From positions 1-64,000 of the forward strand of contig NZ_JAEDAE010000008.1 of NCBI RefSeq assembly GCF_016056375.1: a stretch of DNA of 64,000 nt, read 5' to 3'. This document shows, piece after piece, positions 52,960 to 61,042 of the stretch. The translations under genes and the position numbers were made by a program. How positions within the stretch are numbered: position 1 is the stretch's first letter; each line of letters starts with the position of its first letter. The stretch comes from Hymenobacter negativus (GTDB taxonomy: Bacteria; Bacteroidota; Bacteroidia; Cytophagales; Hymenobacteraceae). The notes under the pieces are model-generated. The model was given only the letters and a program-made list of their open reading frames with translations. It did not search any database and had not been told where the DNA came from.

Positions 52960-53667
52960 CTACTTCTGCGGCGGGGCCACGGGCGGCTCGGGCATGCGGA
53001 TTTTGCCCATTACCTTGCCCCGGTTCGGCACCGAGTCCAGGTGCACGGCCAGCGCGGCGGGCTGGGGCGTGGCCTTCAAGTTGAGCACTACATCCTTCGG
53101 CTGAAAATCAAACGGACTGCCCAGGAATTTCAGCGTCACACTGCCACCGGCAATGGGTGCCCAGTCGCGGGCCATCACCAACTCGAAATTGCCCTTCTCG
53201 TCGGTGGTGGTGCCGAATTGGGTGTCGTTTATCAGCACCCGCACGCCGGCTACGGCGGGGCCGCTAGCGCCGTCCAGCACCTGGCCGCGAATGATGATTT
53301 GGCGCGCCGGGGCGGTGGCTGGGTCGGTAGCTACGGTGGCGGTAGTGGGCACGGGCGGCTGCTGGGGCGGCTTGGTGGCGCACGACGTGGCCGACTGCCA
53401 GCCCAGCAACGCCAACCCGGCCAGCAGCCAGCGCCGCCAGCGCGTGGCCGGAGCCGCCGGGGCCAGCTGCGTGGCATTAGTTAGGGCGCATACGCGCCGG
53501 CCGCCCTGCCGAGCCATGAAGGCCAGGATTTCGGCGTCGCTCATACGGGTGAAATCCACCACTTCGGTGGCGCAGGCGGCGCAGTGGCGGCCGGCGGCGG
53601 TGGGCGACATATTGGCCCAGGGCTGAGCGCAAGGCTGCGGAATGGAAATGCGGGGGAGAGTAGCCAT
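52960..53667 (-). CDS. CxxC-TM-regulatory-like protein, middle paralogue
   Basis: A 235-residue protein with a short cytoplasmic head: PQPCAQPW, TAAGRHCAACATEVVDFTRM, SDAEILAFMARQGGRRVC. A single helix follows (about 75-93), then an Ala/Thr/Pro linker and a carboxypeptidase-regulatory-like beta domain (IIRGQVLDGASGPAVAGVRV, LINDTQFGTTTDEKGNFELV). The head has a Cys-x-x-Cys pair plus an earlier Cys, likely a small metal or redox site. The final 60 residues are not assigned. It is one of three tandem copies; no function is known to me. The promoter box is 4 nt from the ATG. Confidence 0.82.
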   Translation of the reverse strand: MATLPRISIPQPCAQPWANMSPTAAGRHCAACATEVVDFTRMSDAEILAFMARQGGRRVCALTNATQLAPAAPATRWRRWLLAGLALLGWQSATSCATKPPQQPPVPTTATVATDPATAPARQIIIRGQVLDGASGPAVAGVRVLINDTQFGTTTDEKGNFELVMARDWAPIAGGSVTLKFLGSPFDFQPKDVVLNLKATPQPAALAVHLDSVPNRGKVMGKIRMPEPPVAPPQK

Positions 53668-53671
53668 GCGG

Positions 53672-53679
53672 CTAAAGTA
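53672..53679 (-). promoter_or_regulatory. -7 promoter element 4 nt before the ATG at 53667
   Basis: Reads TACTTTAG-CCGC-ATG on the minus strand; one mismatch to TAnnTTTG. Predicts a leaderless transcript. Confidence 0.5.
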
Positions 53680-53717
53680 GCAGTTTTGGGGAAAGCAGCG
53701 GGCAGTTGGCTTTAGTA

Positions 53718-54581
53718 TCAGTTGCCGCGAAAGGGCCGGGTGAGCCAGTATTTGCCCCAGTAATACAAGGCGCGTGGGTGCCAGGGAGCAGGCGGACGTA
53801 CTGGAATATACATTTCCATTCCGCCCAATACCTGGGTATCCAACTGCATTATTATCAGCTGACCTGTTCCTCCATAACGCACCAATCTTTCTTCCGTAAC
53901 AAAACCGACACTGCTGAATACAAGCACTATGTCTTTATTCGATAGTGCTTGCGGAACAGCCAGGACAAAGCTGCCATCCGCCACGGTAGATGTGCCCGTC
54001 GTAGTGCCTTTTATCAGCACCGTAACACCTGGAATGCTTTCGTGCGCCCTGGCATCGATAACAGTTCCTCGCAATGCAACCGGCACGGCGGCTAATGAGT
54101 CGAGGTGCGTCGAAGAATCATCTAACATTGCAGGCGCACCCATTGTAACCTGCTGCTCCTTCGTAGCGGAGTCACGCAACGGCGCGCTTTTTTCCTCACC
54201 CACCGGCGCGGAGGGCACCGGACCGCCCCAGTAGTGGGCGCGCCACTCGGCCGGTGCTTGCGCGTTTGCCTCCGTGCCGCTTCCCTCCCGCAGGCCCCAC
54301 AGCGCCACGGCCGCCGCCAGCCAGGCCCGCCACCGCGCCGTTGGGGCAACCGGGACGGCGCGCTGCAACGGCCGTTCCAGCTGCCCCGCCGCGAAGCGCC
54401 CGCAAATGCGGGGGCTCGCGGCACCGGCCAAGTAGGCCAGGATTTCGGCATCGGTTTTTAGGGTGAAGTCGACTACTGTCTGAGCGCAGGCGGCACAGTG
54501 GCGGCCGGTGGCGGTGGGCGTCATCGAGGCCCAGTTTTCGTGGCAGGGCTGCGGAATGTGGATGGAGCGGGCAGGGCGCAT
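53718..54581 (-). CDS. CxxC-TM-regulatory-like protein, upstream paralogue
   Basis: A 287-residue protein with the same layout: head IHIPQPCHENWASMTPTA, GRHCAACAQTVVDFTLKTDA, EILAYLAGAASPRICGRF. A membrane helix follows (about 83-98), then a Pro/Ser-rich linker and a regulatory-like beta domain (ALRGTVIDARAHESIPGVTV, LIKGTTTGTSTVADGSFVLA). A basic Trp/Tyr-rich C-terminal tail ends in WGKYWLTRPFRGN. It is the first of the three tandem copies. The shared head shows that the two other genes are true relatives. Confidence 0.82.
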   Translation of the reverse strand: MRPARSIHIPQPCHENWASMTPTATGRHCAACAQTVVDFTLKTDAEILAYLAGAASPRICGRFAAGQLERPLQRAVPVAPTARWRAWLAAAVALWGLREGSGTEANAQAPAEWRAHYWGGPVPSAPVGEEKSAPLRDSATKEQQVTMGAPAMLDDSSTHLDSLAAVPVALRGTVIDARAHESIPGVTVLIKGTTTGTSTVADGSFVLAVPQALSNKDIVLVFSSVGFVTEERLVRYGGTGQLIIMQLDTQVLGGMEMYIPVRPPAPWHPRALYYWGKYWLTRPFRGN

Positions 54582-54695
54582 GGGCTGACGAGCAAAAGCG
54601 GTTTCTTACCCGATGCCTGCCCCGGCGGCATTGCACACGCCGGTGGCCAAAACCTTGTATCTTAGTCATCGCTCCTTCCACCTAGCCTCTCCGCC

Positions 54696-55217
54696 ATGTT
54701 CCGCACGCCACGCCTCGCGCCCCTGGCGCTCCTGCTTCTGCCCTTGCTAAGCCATGCCCAGACGCGCTCTGCCGCACTCGGGCTGGAAATTCCGGCTCCG
54801 GCCCCGCCCACGAAGGGGCATTTCCTCTCAGGGGCCTACGTGGTAGGCAACTACACGCCGCTACCTACTGCTTCCGGCTACGGCTACGCCATGCAGCCCT
54901 ACCTGCGCTACCAGCTGGGCAGCAGCGCCACGGGCCGGCCGCGCCCATTCGTGCAATACACCTTCGTGCCCTACCGCCTGCAAGGCCCCGGCACCGGCAT
55001 GCTCTATAACCCCGATGCCCTCCCTACTAACACAGGCTTTTCCCCGCTGGCGCAGCGTCCCGTTCCTTTTGGAGGCTACGGCGGCACCAGCAATTACGGC
55101 GGACTGGGCGCTTTTTCGGTGGGCATTCCGATGCAGATTGGGCGCGGCTCGGCCGTGCTGAACATCGGCGGCTCGCTGGTCGAAAGCGCGTTTATGCAGT
55201 CGCTGCATCCGAGGTAG
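54696..55217 (+). CDS. Exported protein, function unknown
   Basis: A 173-residue protein with a signal peptide (1-21, ending SHAQ). The mature part has beta-like segments (HFLSGAYVVGNYTPLP, YGYAMQPYLRYQLGS, FVQYTFVPYRLQG) and a Gly/Ser-rich end (GGYGGTSNYGGLGAFSVGIP, GRGSAVLNIGGSLV). The pattern suggests a small barrel or a piece of one. It is divergent from the triplet above and 73 nt before the permease gene. I do not recognise the family. Confidence 0.7.
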   Translation: MFRTPRLAPLALLLLPLLSHAQTRSAALGLEIPAPAPPTKGHFLSGAYVVGNYTPLPTASGYGYAMQPYLRYQLGSSATGRPRPFVQYTFVPYRLQGPGTGMLYNPDALPTNTGFSPLAQRPVPFGGYGGTSNYGGLGAFSVGIPMQIGRGSAVLNIGGSLVESAFMQSLHPR

Positions 55218-55290
55218 GCGGGGCCGCGCGGGCCGCAACCCGCGCCGGGGCGTTATCTTTTGCCCCTCAAACCCGCCCTCCCACCTTAGC

Positions 55291-57075
55291 ATGAGTTCTG
55301 AAAAGTCGCTTTTCCGCCGCAAAACCATCGCGGCCATTCTGCAAAACCCACCCGCCGACCACGAAGGCCACGCCGCCCCTGGCGGCCTGGCCCGTCACCT
55401 CACTGTGCGCGACCTCACGGCGCTGGGCATCGCGGCCATCATCGGGGCCGGCATTTTCAGCACCATCGGCAAGGCCAGTCTGGACGGTGGCCCGGCGGTG
55501 TCGCTGCTGTTTGTTTTTACGGCCATTGCCTGCGCTTTTTCGGCGCTGTGCTATGCGCAGTTTGCGGCCACCATTCCGGTTTCGGGCTCGGCTTATACTT
55601 ACGCCTATGCCTCGTTTGGCGAATTGGCGGCCTGGATTATCGGCTGGGCCTTGATAATGGAATACGCGGTGGGCAACATCGTGGTGGCCATTTCGTGGTC
55701 CGATTACTTCACCGGATTGCTCGATGGCGTCGGGATTCACATCCCGCTCTGGCTTACGATGGGTACCCAAACCGGCCATGCCGGCTACGAGGCCGTGCAA
55801 ACGCTGGTGCAAAGCGGCAAAACGCTGACTGAGGCCATGGCTGCCGTCTCGCCGGCCCAGCTCGACGGCTACAAGGCCTGGATGCAGGCCCCAGCCCTGA
55901 CCGACGGCTTCCATCTGGTGGTCGACCTGCCCGCCTTCCTTATCACCGTGGCCATCACGGCGCTGGTGTACGTGGGCATCAAGGAAAGCAAAAACGCCTC
56001 CAACCTACTGGTGTTGTTGAAGTTGATAATCGTCTTCATCGTGATTGTGGTGGGCGCGTTCTACGTGCAGCCGGCCAACTGGACGCCCTTCGCCCCCAAC
56101 GGCGTGGGCGGCGTGCTGAAGGGCGTGTCGGCGGTATTCTTCGCCTACATCGGCTTCGATGCCATTTCGACCACGGCCGAAGAGTGCAAGAACCCGCAGC
56201 GCGACCTGCCCAAGGCCATGATGTACGCCCTCATCATCTGCACGGTGCTGTATGTCATTATCACGCTGGTGCTTACGGGCATGGTTTCCTACAAAGAGCT
56301 GGGAGTGGGCGACCCGTTGTCGTTTGTGTTTGCCAAAGTGGGCTTGTCGCGTCTATCAGGCTTGGTAGCCGTGAGTGCGGTGTTTGCCATGGCCTCGGTG
56401 CTGCTGGTGTTTCAGCTGGGCCAGCCGCGCATCTGGCTGACTATGAGCCGCGACGGCCTGCTGCCCACGGTGTTTTCCAAGATTCACCCGCGCTTCCATA
56501 CTCCCTCGTTTGCCACCATCGTCACGGGTTTTTTCGTGGCGGTGCCGGCCCTCATTCTGAACATGGATTTAGTGGTCGACCTCACCAGCATCGGCACGCT
56601 GTTCGCGTTTGCGCTGGTGTGCGGCGGCATTCTCATCATCGACCCCTACGGCCGCTCGGAGGCCCGCTTCAAGGTGCCGTACATCAACGGGCAGTGGCTG
56701 GTGCCGCTCATTCTGGCCATCGGCGCCTTCCTGATTGTGCGCTACAATGCGGCCAGCAACCACGAGTTCATGCTCGACGTCACCGGCGCGCGCGGCTGGA
56801 TTGCCCACGATGCGCTGAGCGGCAAGGTCACGGGCGGCTTCGCCCACCAGATTCCGACGCTGGTGTTCTTCCTGTTCTGCATCGGCCTGTCAGTGCTCTC
56901 GTTCCGCAAAAAACTGTCGTTGCTGCCCACTCTGGGCCTGCTCATCAACCTGTATCTGATGACCGAGCTGGGCATTAGCAACTGGACGCTGTTTTTCGTG
57001 TGGCTGCTGATTGGCTTGGCCGTATATTTCGGCTACGGCTACAAAAATTCGAAGCTGAACCGGATAGCGGCGTAA
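55291..57075 (+). CDS. APC-family amino acid permease
   Basis: A 594-residue inner-membrane permease with about 12 to 14 hydrophobic segments. The first helices carry the amino-acid/polyamine/organocation signature: VRDLTALGIAAIIGAGIFST, then VSLLFVFTAIACAFSALCYA and IPVSGSAYTYAYASFGELAA. Later AVFFAYIGFDAISTTAEECKNPQRDLP is typical of cationic-amino-acid transporters of this class. An extra hydrophilic loop (about 155-210) makes it longer than average. Substrate cannot be read from sequence. A TATCTTTT box lies about 32 nt upstream of the ATG. The next gene follows after 49 nt. Confidence 0.92.
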   Translation: MSSEKSLFRRKTIAAILQNPPADHEGHAAPGGLARHLTVRDLTALGIAAIIGAGIFSTIGKASLDGGPAVSLLFVFTAIACAFSALCYAQFAATIPVSGSAYTYAYASFGELAAWIIGWALIMEYAVGNIVVAISWSDYFTGLLDGVGIHIPLWLTMGTQTGHAGYEAVQTLVQSGKTLTEAMAAVSPAQLDGYKAWMQAPALTDGFHLVVDLPAFLITVAITALVYVGIKESKNASNLLVLLKLIIVFIVIVVGAFYVQPANWTPFAPNGVGGVLKGVSAVFFAYIGFDAISTTAEECKNPQRDLPKAMMYALIICTVLYVIITLVLTGMVSYKELGVGDPLSFVFAKVGLSRLSGLVAVSAVFAMASVLLVFQLGQPRIWLTMSRDGLLPTVFSKIHPRFHTPSFATIVTGFFVAVPALILNMDLVVDLTSIGTLFAFALVCGGILIIDPYGRSEARFKVPYINGQWLVPLILAIGAFLIVRYNAASNHEFMLDVTGARGWIAHDALSGKVTGGFAHQIPTLVFFLFCIGLSVLSFRKKLSLLPTLGLLINLYLMTELGISNWTLFFVWLLIGLAVYFGYGYKNSKLNRIAA

Positions 57076-57124
57076 TTGGTTGCCGGGCAGCCGAAAGTTT
57101 TCACTGGTCTTTCGCCTCAACCTC

Positions 57125-58228
57125 ATGCACCTTTCTGCCGACACTTTTCAGCACCTGCTCGATAGCAACCCCCAAACGTTTTTTGCCTACGACATCGCCG
57201 CTGGCGAAGTGTGCTACGTGAGCGCGGCCTACGAAACGCTTTTCCCCGGCTTCCGGTGCGAAGACGTGGACGCCGACCTGCCCCGGCTGCTGAGCTTCCT
57301 GCCCCCCGATGACCAGACTTACGTCCGCCACTGCCTGGGGCAGCTGGCCGCCGGCCACCTCTGCGACGACCTGCTGCTGCGCCTGCAGCCCCGCCTCAAC
57401 GTGCCCATGCGCTGGCTGGCCATGAAGGCGCAACGCAGCACCGCCCCCGATGGCCGCCTGCTGCTGACCGGCACCATCGAGGACGTAACGGTGGAGCAGG
57501 AGTACCTGCGCAACGCCGACAAGTACATGGCCAAGAAGAACACTACGCTCGAAATTCTGTCGCACGACCTGGCCGGTCCGTTCAGCATGCTCCAGCAGCT
57601 GGCCGAATTTCTGGAGGAGAAAACCCAGACCCTGCAAGATGCGCAGGTGCAAAAGATGCTGCGCGTGATGCGCGACACCTGCCGCGACAGCGTCAACCTT
57701 ATCCGCGATTTTGTGGATGGTGAGTTCATGGACTCGGCCGCCGTGCAGCTCAAGCGCACCCGCGTAGACCTGGTGCTGGCCCTGCGCCAGGTGGTGGAAA
57801 CGTACCAGGTGAGCGAGCACTTGGTGGCCAAGCATTTTGAGTTTCGGCCCACGCAGCCCACGCTTTTTGTTGAAATCGACAACAACAAGTTTTTGCAGGT
57901 GATTAACAACCTGATGTCTAACGCCATCAAGTTCACCCGCGAGGGCGGCCACATCACCGTGGGCCTGACCCAGCACCCCAGCCACGTGCTCGTGACCGTG
58001 GCCGACGACGGCATCGGAATTCCGGCCCACCTGCTGCCAGTATTGTTCGACCGCTTCACCCCCGCCCGCCGCCCCGGCCTGCGCGGCGAAAAAACCACCG
58101 GCCTGGGCATGCACATCATCGGAACCATCGTGCGGTTGCACCACGGCCACATCTGGGTGGAAAGCGAGGAAAACGTGGGCACCACGTTTTACATCAAGCT
58201 GCCGGCTACGGCCGGGGCGGCGGGTTGA
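57125..58228 (+). CDS. Soluble PAS-domain sensor histidine kinase
   Basis: A 367-residue cytosolic kinase with no membrane segment. An N-terminal PAS-like domain (about 5-125; FFAYDIAAGEVCYVSAAYET, LLLTGTIEDVTVEQEYLRNA) leads to the H-box LEILSHDLAGPFSMLQQLAE (His 147), N-box FLQVINNLMSNAIKFTREGG, and G-boxes VADDGIGIPAHLLPVLFDRF and TTGLGMHIIGTIVRLH. ATG 57125 starts the PAS domain; an in-frame ATG at 57080, 5 nt after the permease stop, would add 15 residues. No response regulator is adjacent. Confidence 0.9.
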   Translation: MHLSADTFQHLLDSNPQTFFAYDIAAGEVCYVSAAYETLFPGFRCEDVDADLPRLLSFLPPDDQTYVRHCLGQLAAGHLCDDLLLRLQPRLNVPMRWLAMKAQRSTAPDGRLLLTGTIEDVTVEQEYLRNADKYMAKKNTTLEILSHDLAGPFSMLQQLAEFLEEKTQTLQDAQVQKMLRVMRDTCRDSVNLIRDFVDGEFMDSAAVQLKRTRVDLVLALRQVVETYQVSEHLVAKHFEFRPTQPTLFVEIDNNKFLQVINNLMSNAIKFTREGGHITVGLTQHPSHVLVTVADDGIGIPAHLLPVLFDRFTPARRPGLRGEKTTGLGMHIIGTIVRLHHGHIWVESEENVGTTFYIKLPATAGAAG

Positions 58229-58251
58229 TAGTGGGAGGTTTCGTGGGCTAG

Positions 58252-58488
58252 GCCTCCTTTCTCACTCTTCGCCTGCACGGCACCATCCCCGCGGCCACTG
58301 GCCGCGAGCTGGCCGCCGGGCTGCGCCCCAGGCTCCCGCCCGAAGCCGAATTCTGGCAGGCGGGCTGGTTTAACTACGAGGTGCAGGACGAAGCCGAACT
58401 CACCCGCCTGCTGGCCTATGTGCGCGGCAATGCCCGGCAGGCGGGCCTGCCCGCCCGCTTCCAGGAGTGGCCGTATGTAAATGACTGA
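58252..58488 (+). pseudogene. REP-associated tyrosine transposase (RAYT) remnant
   Basis: A 78-codon open stretch with no start codon: it follows a TAG at 58249-58251 and ends in TGA. It begins FLTLRLHGTIPAATG, like the RAYT N-terminus (usually a FxTxRLHGSLP-type string). It then jumps to the RAYT C-terminus: EFWQAGWFNYEVQDEAELTR, LLAYVRGNARQAGLPARFQE, WPYV, matching the usual pattern WQ..Y...V.D..EL.R...Y...N...AGL....EWPY. The catalytic core with the HUH motif and Tyr is missing, so it is internally deleted and inactive. A GTCATCCTGAG-type repeat lies 20 nt downstream. Confidence 0.65.
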
Positions 58489-58508
58489 GCTGGTGGTTTG
58501 CGCATCCC

Positions 58509-58627
58509 TGTCATCCTGAGTGCAGCAAAGGACCTTATCACGGATGGTCCGATTAGATTAACCCGAACCGTTCAGCGGTGACAAGGTCCTTCGTCTTCGC
58601 TTTATGCGCGAAATGCTCAGGATAACA
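58509..58627. repeat. Imperfect inverted repeat, TGTCATCCTGAG family
   Basis: Left end TGTCATCCTGAGTGCAGCAA then AGGACCTTATCACGG; right end about 58577-58627 is its complement. The right arm carries an insertion of about 14 nt (CGTCTTCGCTTTATGCG region). It lies next to the transposase remnant. Confidence 0.8.
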
Positions 58628-58672
58628 AGCCTATTTTCCTAACAGCGTCAACCCTCGCCGCCCGCCCGCGCG

Positions 58673-58680
58673 TACCTTCC
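58673..58680 (+). promoter_or_regulatory. Possible -7 element for the LpxR-like gene
   Basis: TACCTTCC, two mismatches to TAnnTTTG, 7 nt before the ATG at 58688. Confidence 0.35.
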
Positions 58681-58687
58681 ACCGCTT

Positions 58688-59665
58688 ATGCGCCTGCCGA
58701 TACTGCTGCTGTTTCTGGGATTCTGCGGCTTCACGGGCCACGCCGCCCCTGCTCCGGCCGATACGCTGCGGCCCATCAGCCCCAGCAGGCTGCTGCGCTA
58801 CACCTACGCCAACGACCTGTTTTTCCGCACCGATTACTACTTCACGCAGGGCATGACGCTCACGCTGGTGCACCCAATGCTGGCCCGCCTGCCGGTGCGG
58901 CCCCTGCTGGCGGCCGGCCCGCGTGGCAGCATGCAGCAGCACGGCCTCACGCTGCGCTACGATGGGTTTACGCCCCTTCGTATTCAGGACGCGTTTATTC
59001 GGGTGGGCGACCGGCCGTATGCAGCGTATCTGTACGGGTCGTTTTTCCGGGTCAGCAATCAGCCGGCCCGCCACCAGCGCCTGACTACGGCGCTGGAAAT
59101 CGGCTTCATCGGCCCGGCCGCCGGCGGCAAGCAACTCCAAACCGCCATCCACCGCCTCACCGGCAATGCCGAGCCGCGTGGCTGGGATTACCAGATTCGG
59201 AATGCGCCCATCATCGGCTACCGCGTGGCGTTTGAGAAGCAGCTAGCCGCCAATCAGCACGTTGATTTGCTGGGTAATGCCGAAGCCTCCCTCGGCACGC
59301 TGTACACTTATGCCGGCACGGGTTTACGGCTTCGGGCAGGAAAACTCAATCCCTGTTTCGCTGATTTGGCCGTAACTAGTCCGGGCTATAGCGGGAAAGC
59401 GCACTGGCAACTCTACGGCGAAGCCACGCTGACCGGCCGCCTCATTGGCTACGATGCCACCTTGCAGGGCAGCCCTTTCACCAACCGCGACCCGTACACC
59501 CTACACGCCAGCGACGTGGGTCGGGCCATTTTGCGCAGTTCCGGCGGCGTGGTGCTGGCTCACGGCGGGCTGAGCTTTGCTGCCACGGCCACCTGGGTTT
59601 CACCGGAATTCGCAGGCGGCCGCTCGCACCGCTGGGGGCAATTGGGCATGACCGTGGCGTTTTAG
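58688..59665 (+). CDS. LpxR-like lipid A deacylase
   Basis: A 325-residue outer-membrane barrel protein of the DUF2219/LpxR family, which removes the 3'-linked acyl chains of lipid A. It has a signal peptide (1-20), then YTYANDLFFRTDYYFTQGM, holding the conserved Asn-Asp pair (42-43) and the TD..FTxG pattern. RPYAAYLYGSFF and AIHRLTGNAEPRGWDYQI follow, with the conserved active-site His (155). The barrel closes with VAF. LpxR changes how lipid A is seen by host sensors in pathogens; in this organism a role in envelope remodelling is inferred. No lipid A biosynthesis gene is nearby. Confidence 0.87.
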   Translation: MRLPILLLFLGFCGFTGHAAPAPADTLRPISPSRLLRYTYANDLFFRTDYYFTQGMTLTLVHPMLARLPVRPLLAAGPRGSMQQHGLTLRYDGFTPLRIQDAFIRVGDRPYAAYLYGSFFRVSNQPARHQRLTTALEIGFIGPAAGGKQLQTAIHRLTGNAEPRGWDYQIRNAPIIGYRVAFEKQLAANQHVDLLGNAEASLGTLYTYAGTGLRLRAGKLNPCFADLAVTSPGYSGKAHWQLYGEATLTGRLIGYDATLQGSPFTNRDPYTLHASDVGRAILRSSGGVVLAHGGLSFAATATWVSPEFAGGRSHRWGQLGMTVAF

Positions 59666-59674
59666 CCGAGCGTT

Positions 59675-59768
59675 GTAGAGACGCATTGTTGCGTCTCGTC
59701 GTTGAACGGTGTTGATGAACGGTCAGGCGTCGCGGCGCGAATGACGAGACGCAAATACGCATTTCTAC
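59675..59768. repeat. Inverted repeat, GTAGAGACGCA family, covering a stop codon
   Basis: Arms 59675-59700 and 59743-59768 (GTAGAGACGCATTGTTGCG ...); each arm is also a small hairpin. The right arm includes the stop codon of the EamA gene (59765-59767). Second copy of the 47340 family. Confidence 0.85.
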
Positions 59769-60802
59769 CGTGCTCGGTGGATGATGAGCACGCCCGCCAG
59801 AATCACCACCATGCCGGCAAAGTGCCACAGGTTGAACGCCTCGCCGTCGAGCGCGCCCCAGGCCAAGGCCACGATGGGAATCAGGTACGTGCTCGACGAG
59901 GCAAACAGCGCCGTCGATTGCTGAATCAGCCTGTTAAACAACACCATGGCTACGGCGGTGCTCATGGTGGCCAACAGCGCAATGTAGCCAAACGCCGCCC
60001 AGGCCCCTGGCACCGTGGCCAGCTTGTGCAGAAACCCGGTGCCCAGCAGCAGGTACGCCAGCGCCGGCCCGCCGATAAGCAGCAGCAGTACCGACGTGAC
60101 GGCCACCGGAGTCATCGCACTCAGCTTGTGCTTGATAACATTCACACTCAGCCCGTAGCCCATCGTGGCAATCAGAATGTAGATGCCGTACCAGGCATTG
60201 CCCTCGCCGGCGGGCGTGGCATCGCCGCCGCTGCCGCCCAGTTGCAGCATTACCACCGTGCCCACCAGCCCCAGCGTGATGCCCAGCACCCGCAGCCCCG
60301 TTAGGCGCTGCCGAAACAGCAACGCTCCCACCAGCAGCGTGAATACCACCGTGAGGGCATTGAGCACGCCCGCCAGCCCCGAGGCCAGCCGGGTTTCGGC
60401 ATACGCAAACAGAAAGGCTGGTATTAGCGTCCCCACCACTCCGCTCAGTGCCAGCCACTTGAAGCGGCTGCGCTCTACCCGCCGCACGTGGCGCAGGGCA
60501 AACGGCAGCAGCAGCAGCGCGGCCACGCTCACGCGGGTAGCACCCAGCTCCATAGCCGAAAACACCACCAACCCCTTCTTCATCAGAATAAACGACGTGC
60601 CCCAGATGGACGCCAGAACGAGCAGCAGCATCCACGCCACGGGCGAGGTAACGGCCGGCGCGGGTGCGGCCAGCGCCTCAGTCGCTTCGAGGGAGGCCGT
60701 CTCATCGGCCGCGCCCGGCAGCGTGGTTTCGGGCGCAGAAGCAACCCTGGCGGGCGTGGGCACGAGTGAGGAATGAGCGGCGGGTGGGAGTTTCGGCGAC
60801 AT
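59765..60802 (-). CDS. EamA (DMT) family transporter
   Basis: A 345-residue inner-membrane transporter with about ten helices in two EamA repeats (LLVLASIWGTSFILMKKGLV, VVGTLIPAFLFAYAETRLAS, LATMSTAVAMVLFNRLIQQS, YLIPIVALAWGALDGE). An N-terminal tail of about 55 residues rich in Ala, Pro and Thr precedes the first helix. Members move metabolites, nucleotide sugars or amino acids; substrate unknown. The ATG at 60802 is fixed by a consensus promoter box 4 nt upstream; an open frame continuing 32 codons further is rejected for that reason. Confidence 0.9.
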   Translation of the reverse strand: MSPKLPPAAHSSLVPTPARVASAPETTLPGAADETASLEATEALAAPAPAVTSPVAWMLLLVLASIWGTSFILMKKGLVVFSAMELGATRVSVAALLLLPFALRHVRRVERSRFKWLALSGVVGTLIPAFLFAYAETRLASGLAGVLNALTVVFTLLVGALLFRQRLTGLRVLGITLGLVGTVVMLQLGGSGGDATPAGEGNAWYGIYILIATMGYGLSVNVIKHKLSAMTPVAVTSVLLLLIGGPALAYLLLGTGFLHKLATVPGAWAAFGYIALLATMSTAVAMVLFNRLIQQSTALFASSSTYLIPIVALAWGALDGEAFNLWHFAGMVVILAGVLIIHRAR

Positions 60803-60806
60803 GACG

Positions 60807-60814
60807 CAAAGGTA
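60807..60814 (-). promoter_or_regulatory. -7 promoter element 4 nt before the EamA gene ATG
   Basis: Reads TACCTTTG-CGTC-ATG on the minus strand, an exact consensus match; predicts a leaderless transcript. Confidence 0.6.
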
Positions 60815-60868
60815 CAAGCCCACGGTACGGCGGTCGGCGCGCCATGCGGCTCGCTGCGCCCCGGGGCT

Positions 60869-60946
60869 CACCTGATTTTTGTCATTCCGGCCAGACACTT
60901 CCGTTCTGATTGCCTCTGAACGGCCAAAGGCACCTGATATTCGTCA
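60869..60946. other. Direct repeat upstream of hemA
   Basis: CACCTGATTTTTGTCA at 60869-60884 and CACCTGATATTCGTCA at 60931-60946 match at 14 of 16 bases, 62 bp apart, close to six helix turns. They lie between the divergent EamA and hemA genes and could be binding sites for a regulator. Confidence 0.35.
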
Positions 60947-61007
60947 ACTTTCCTTTCGAACCCTACTTATGCCCGGGCTGTTGTGATATCCTACCGAAAT
61001 CCTGCCG

Positions 61008-61015
61008 TAATTTTG
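61008..61015 (+). promoter_or_regulatory. -7 promoter element for hemA
   Basis: TAATTTTG, an exact TAnnTTTG match, 27 nt before the ATG at 61043. Confidence 0.55.
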
Positions 61016-61042
61016 TAGTCCGATTTCGTGTCGATTCCGTCT

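Noticed and set aside
57080-57124. ATG at 57080 as start of the PAS kinase
   Set aside because: It adds 15 residues unlike the PAS domain; the ATG at 57125 begins the recognisable domain, though the earlier start cannot be fully excluded.
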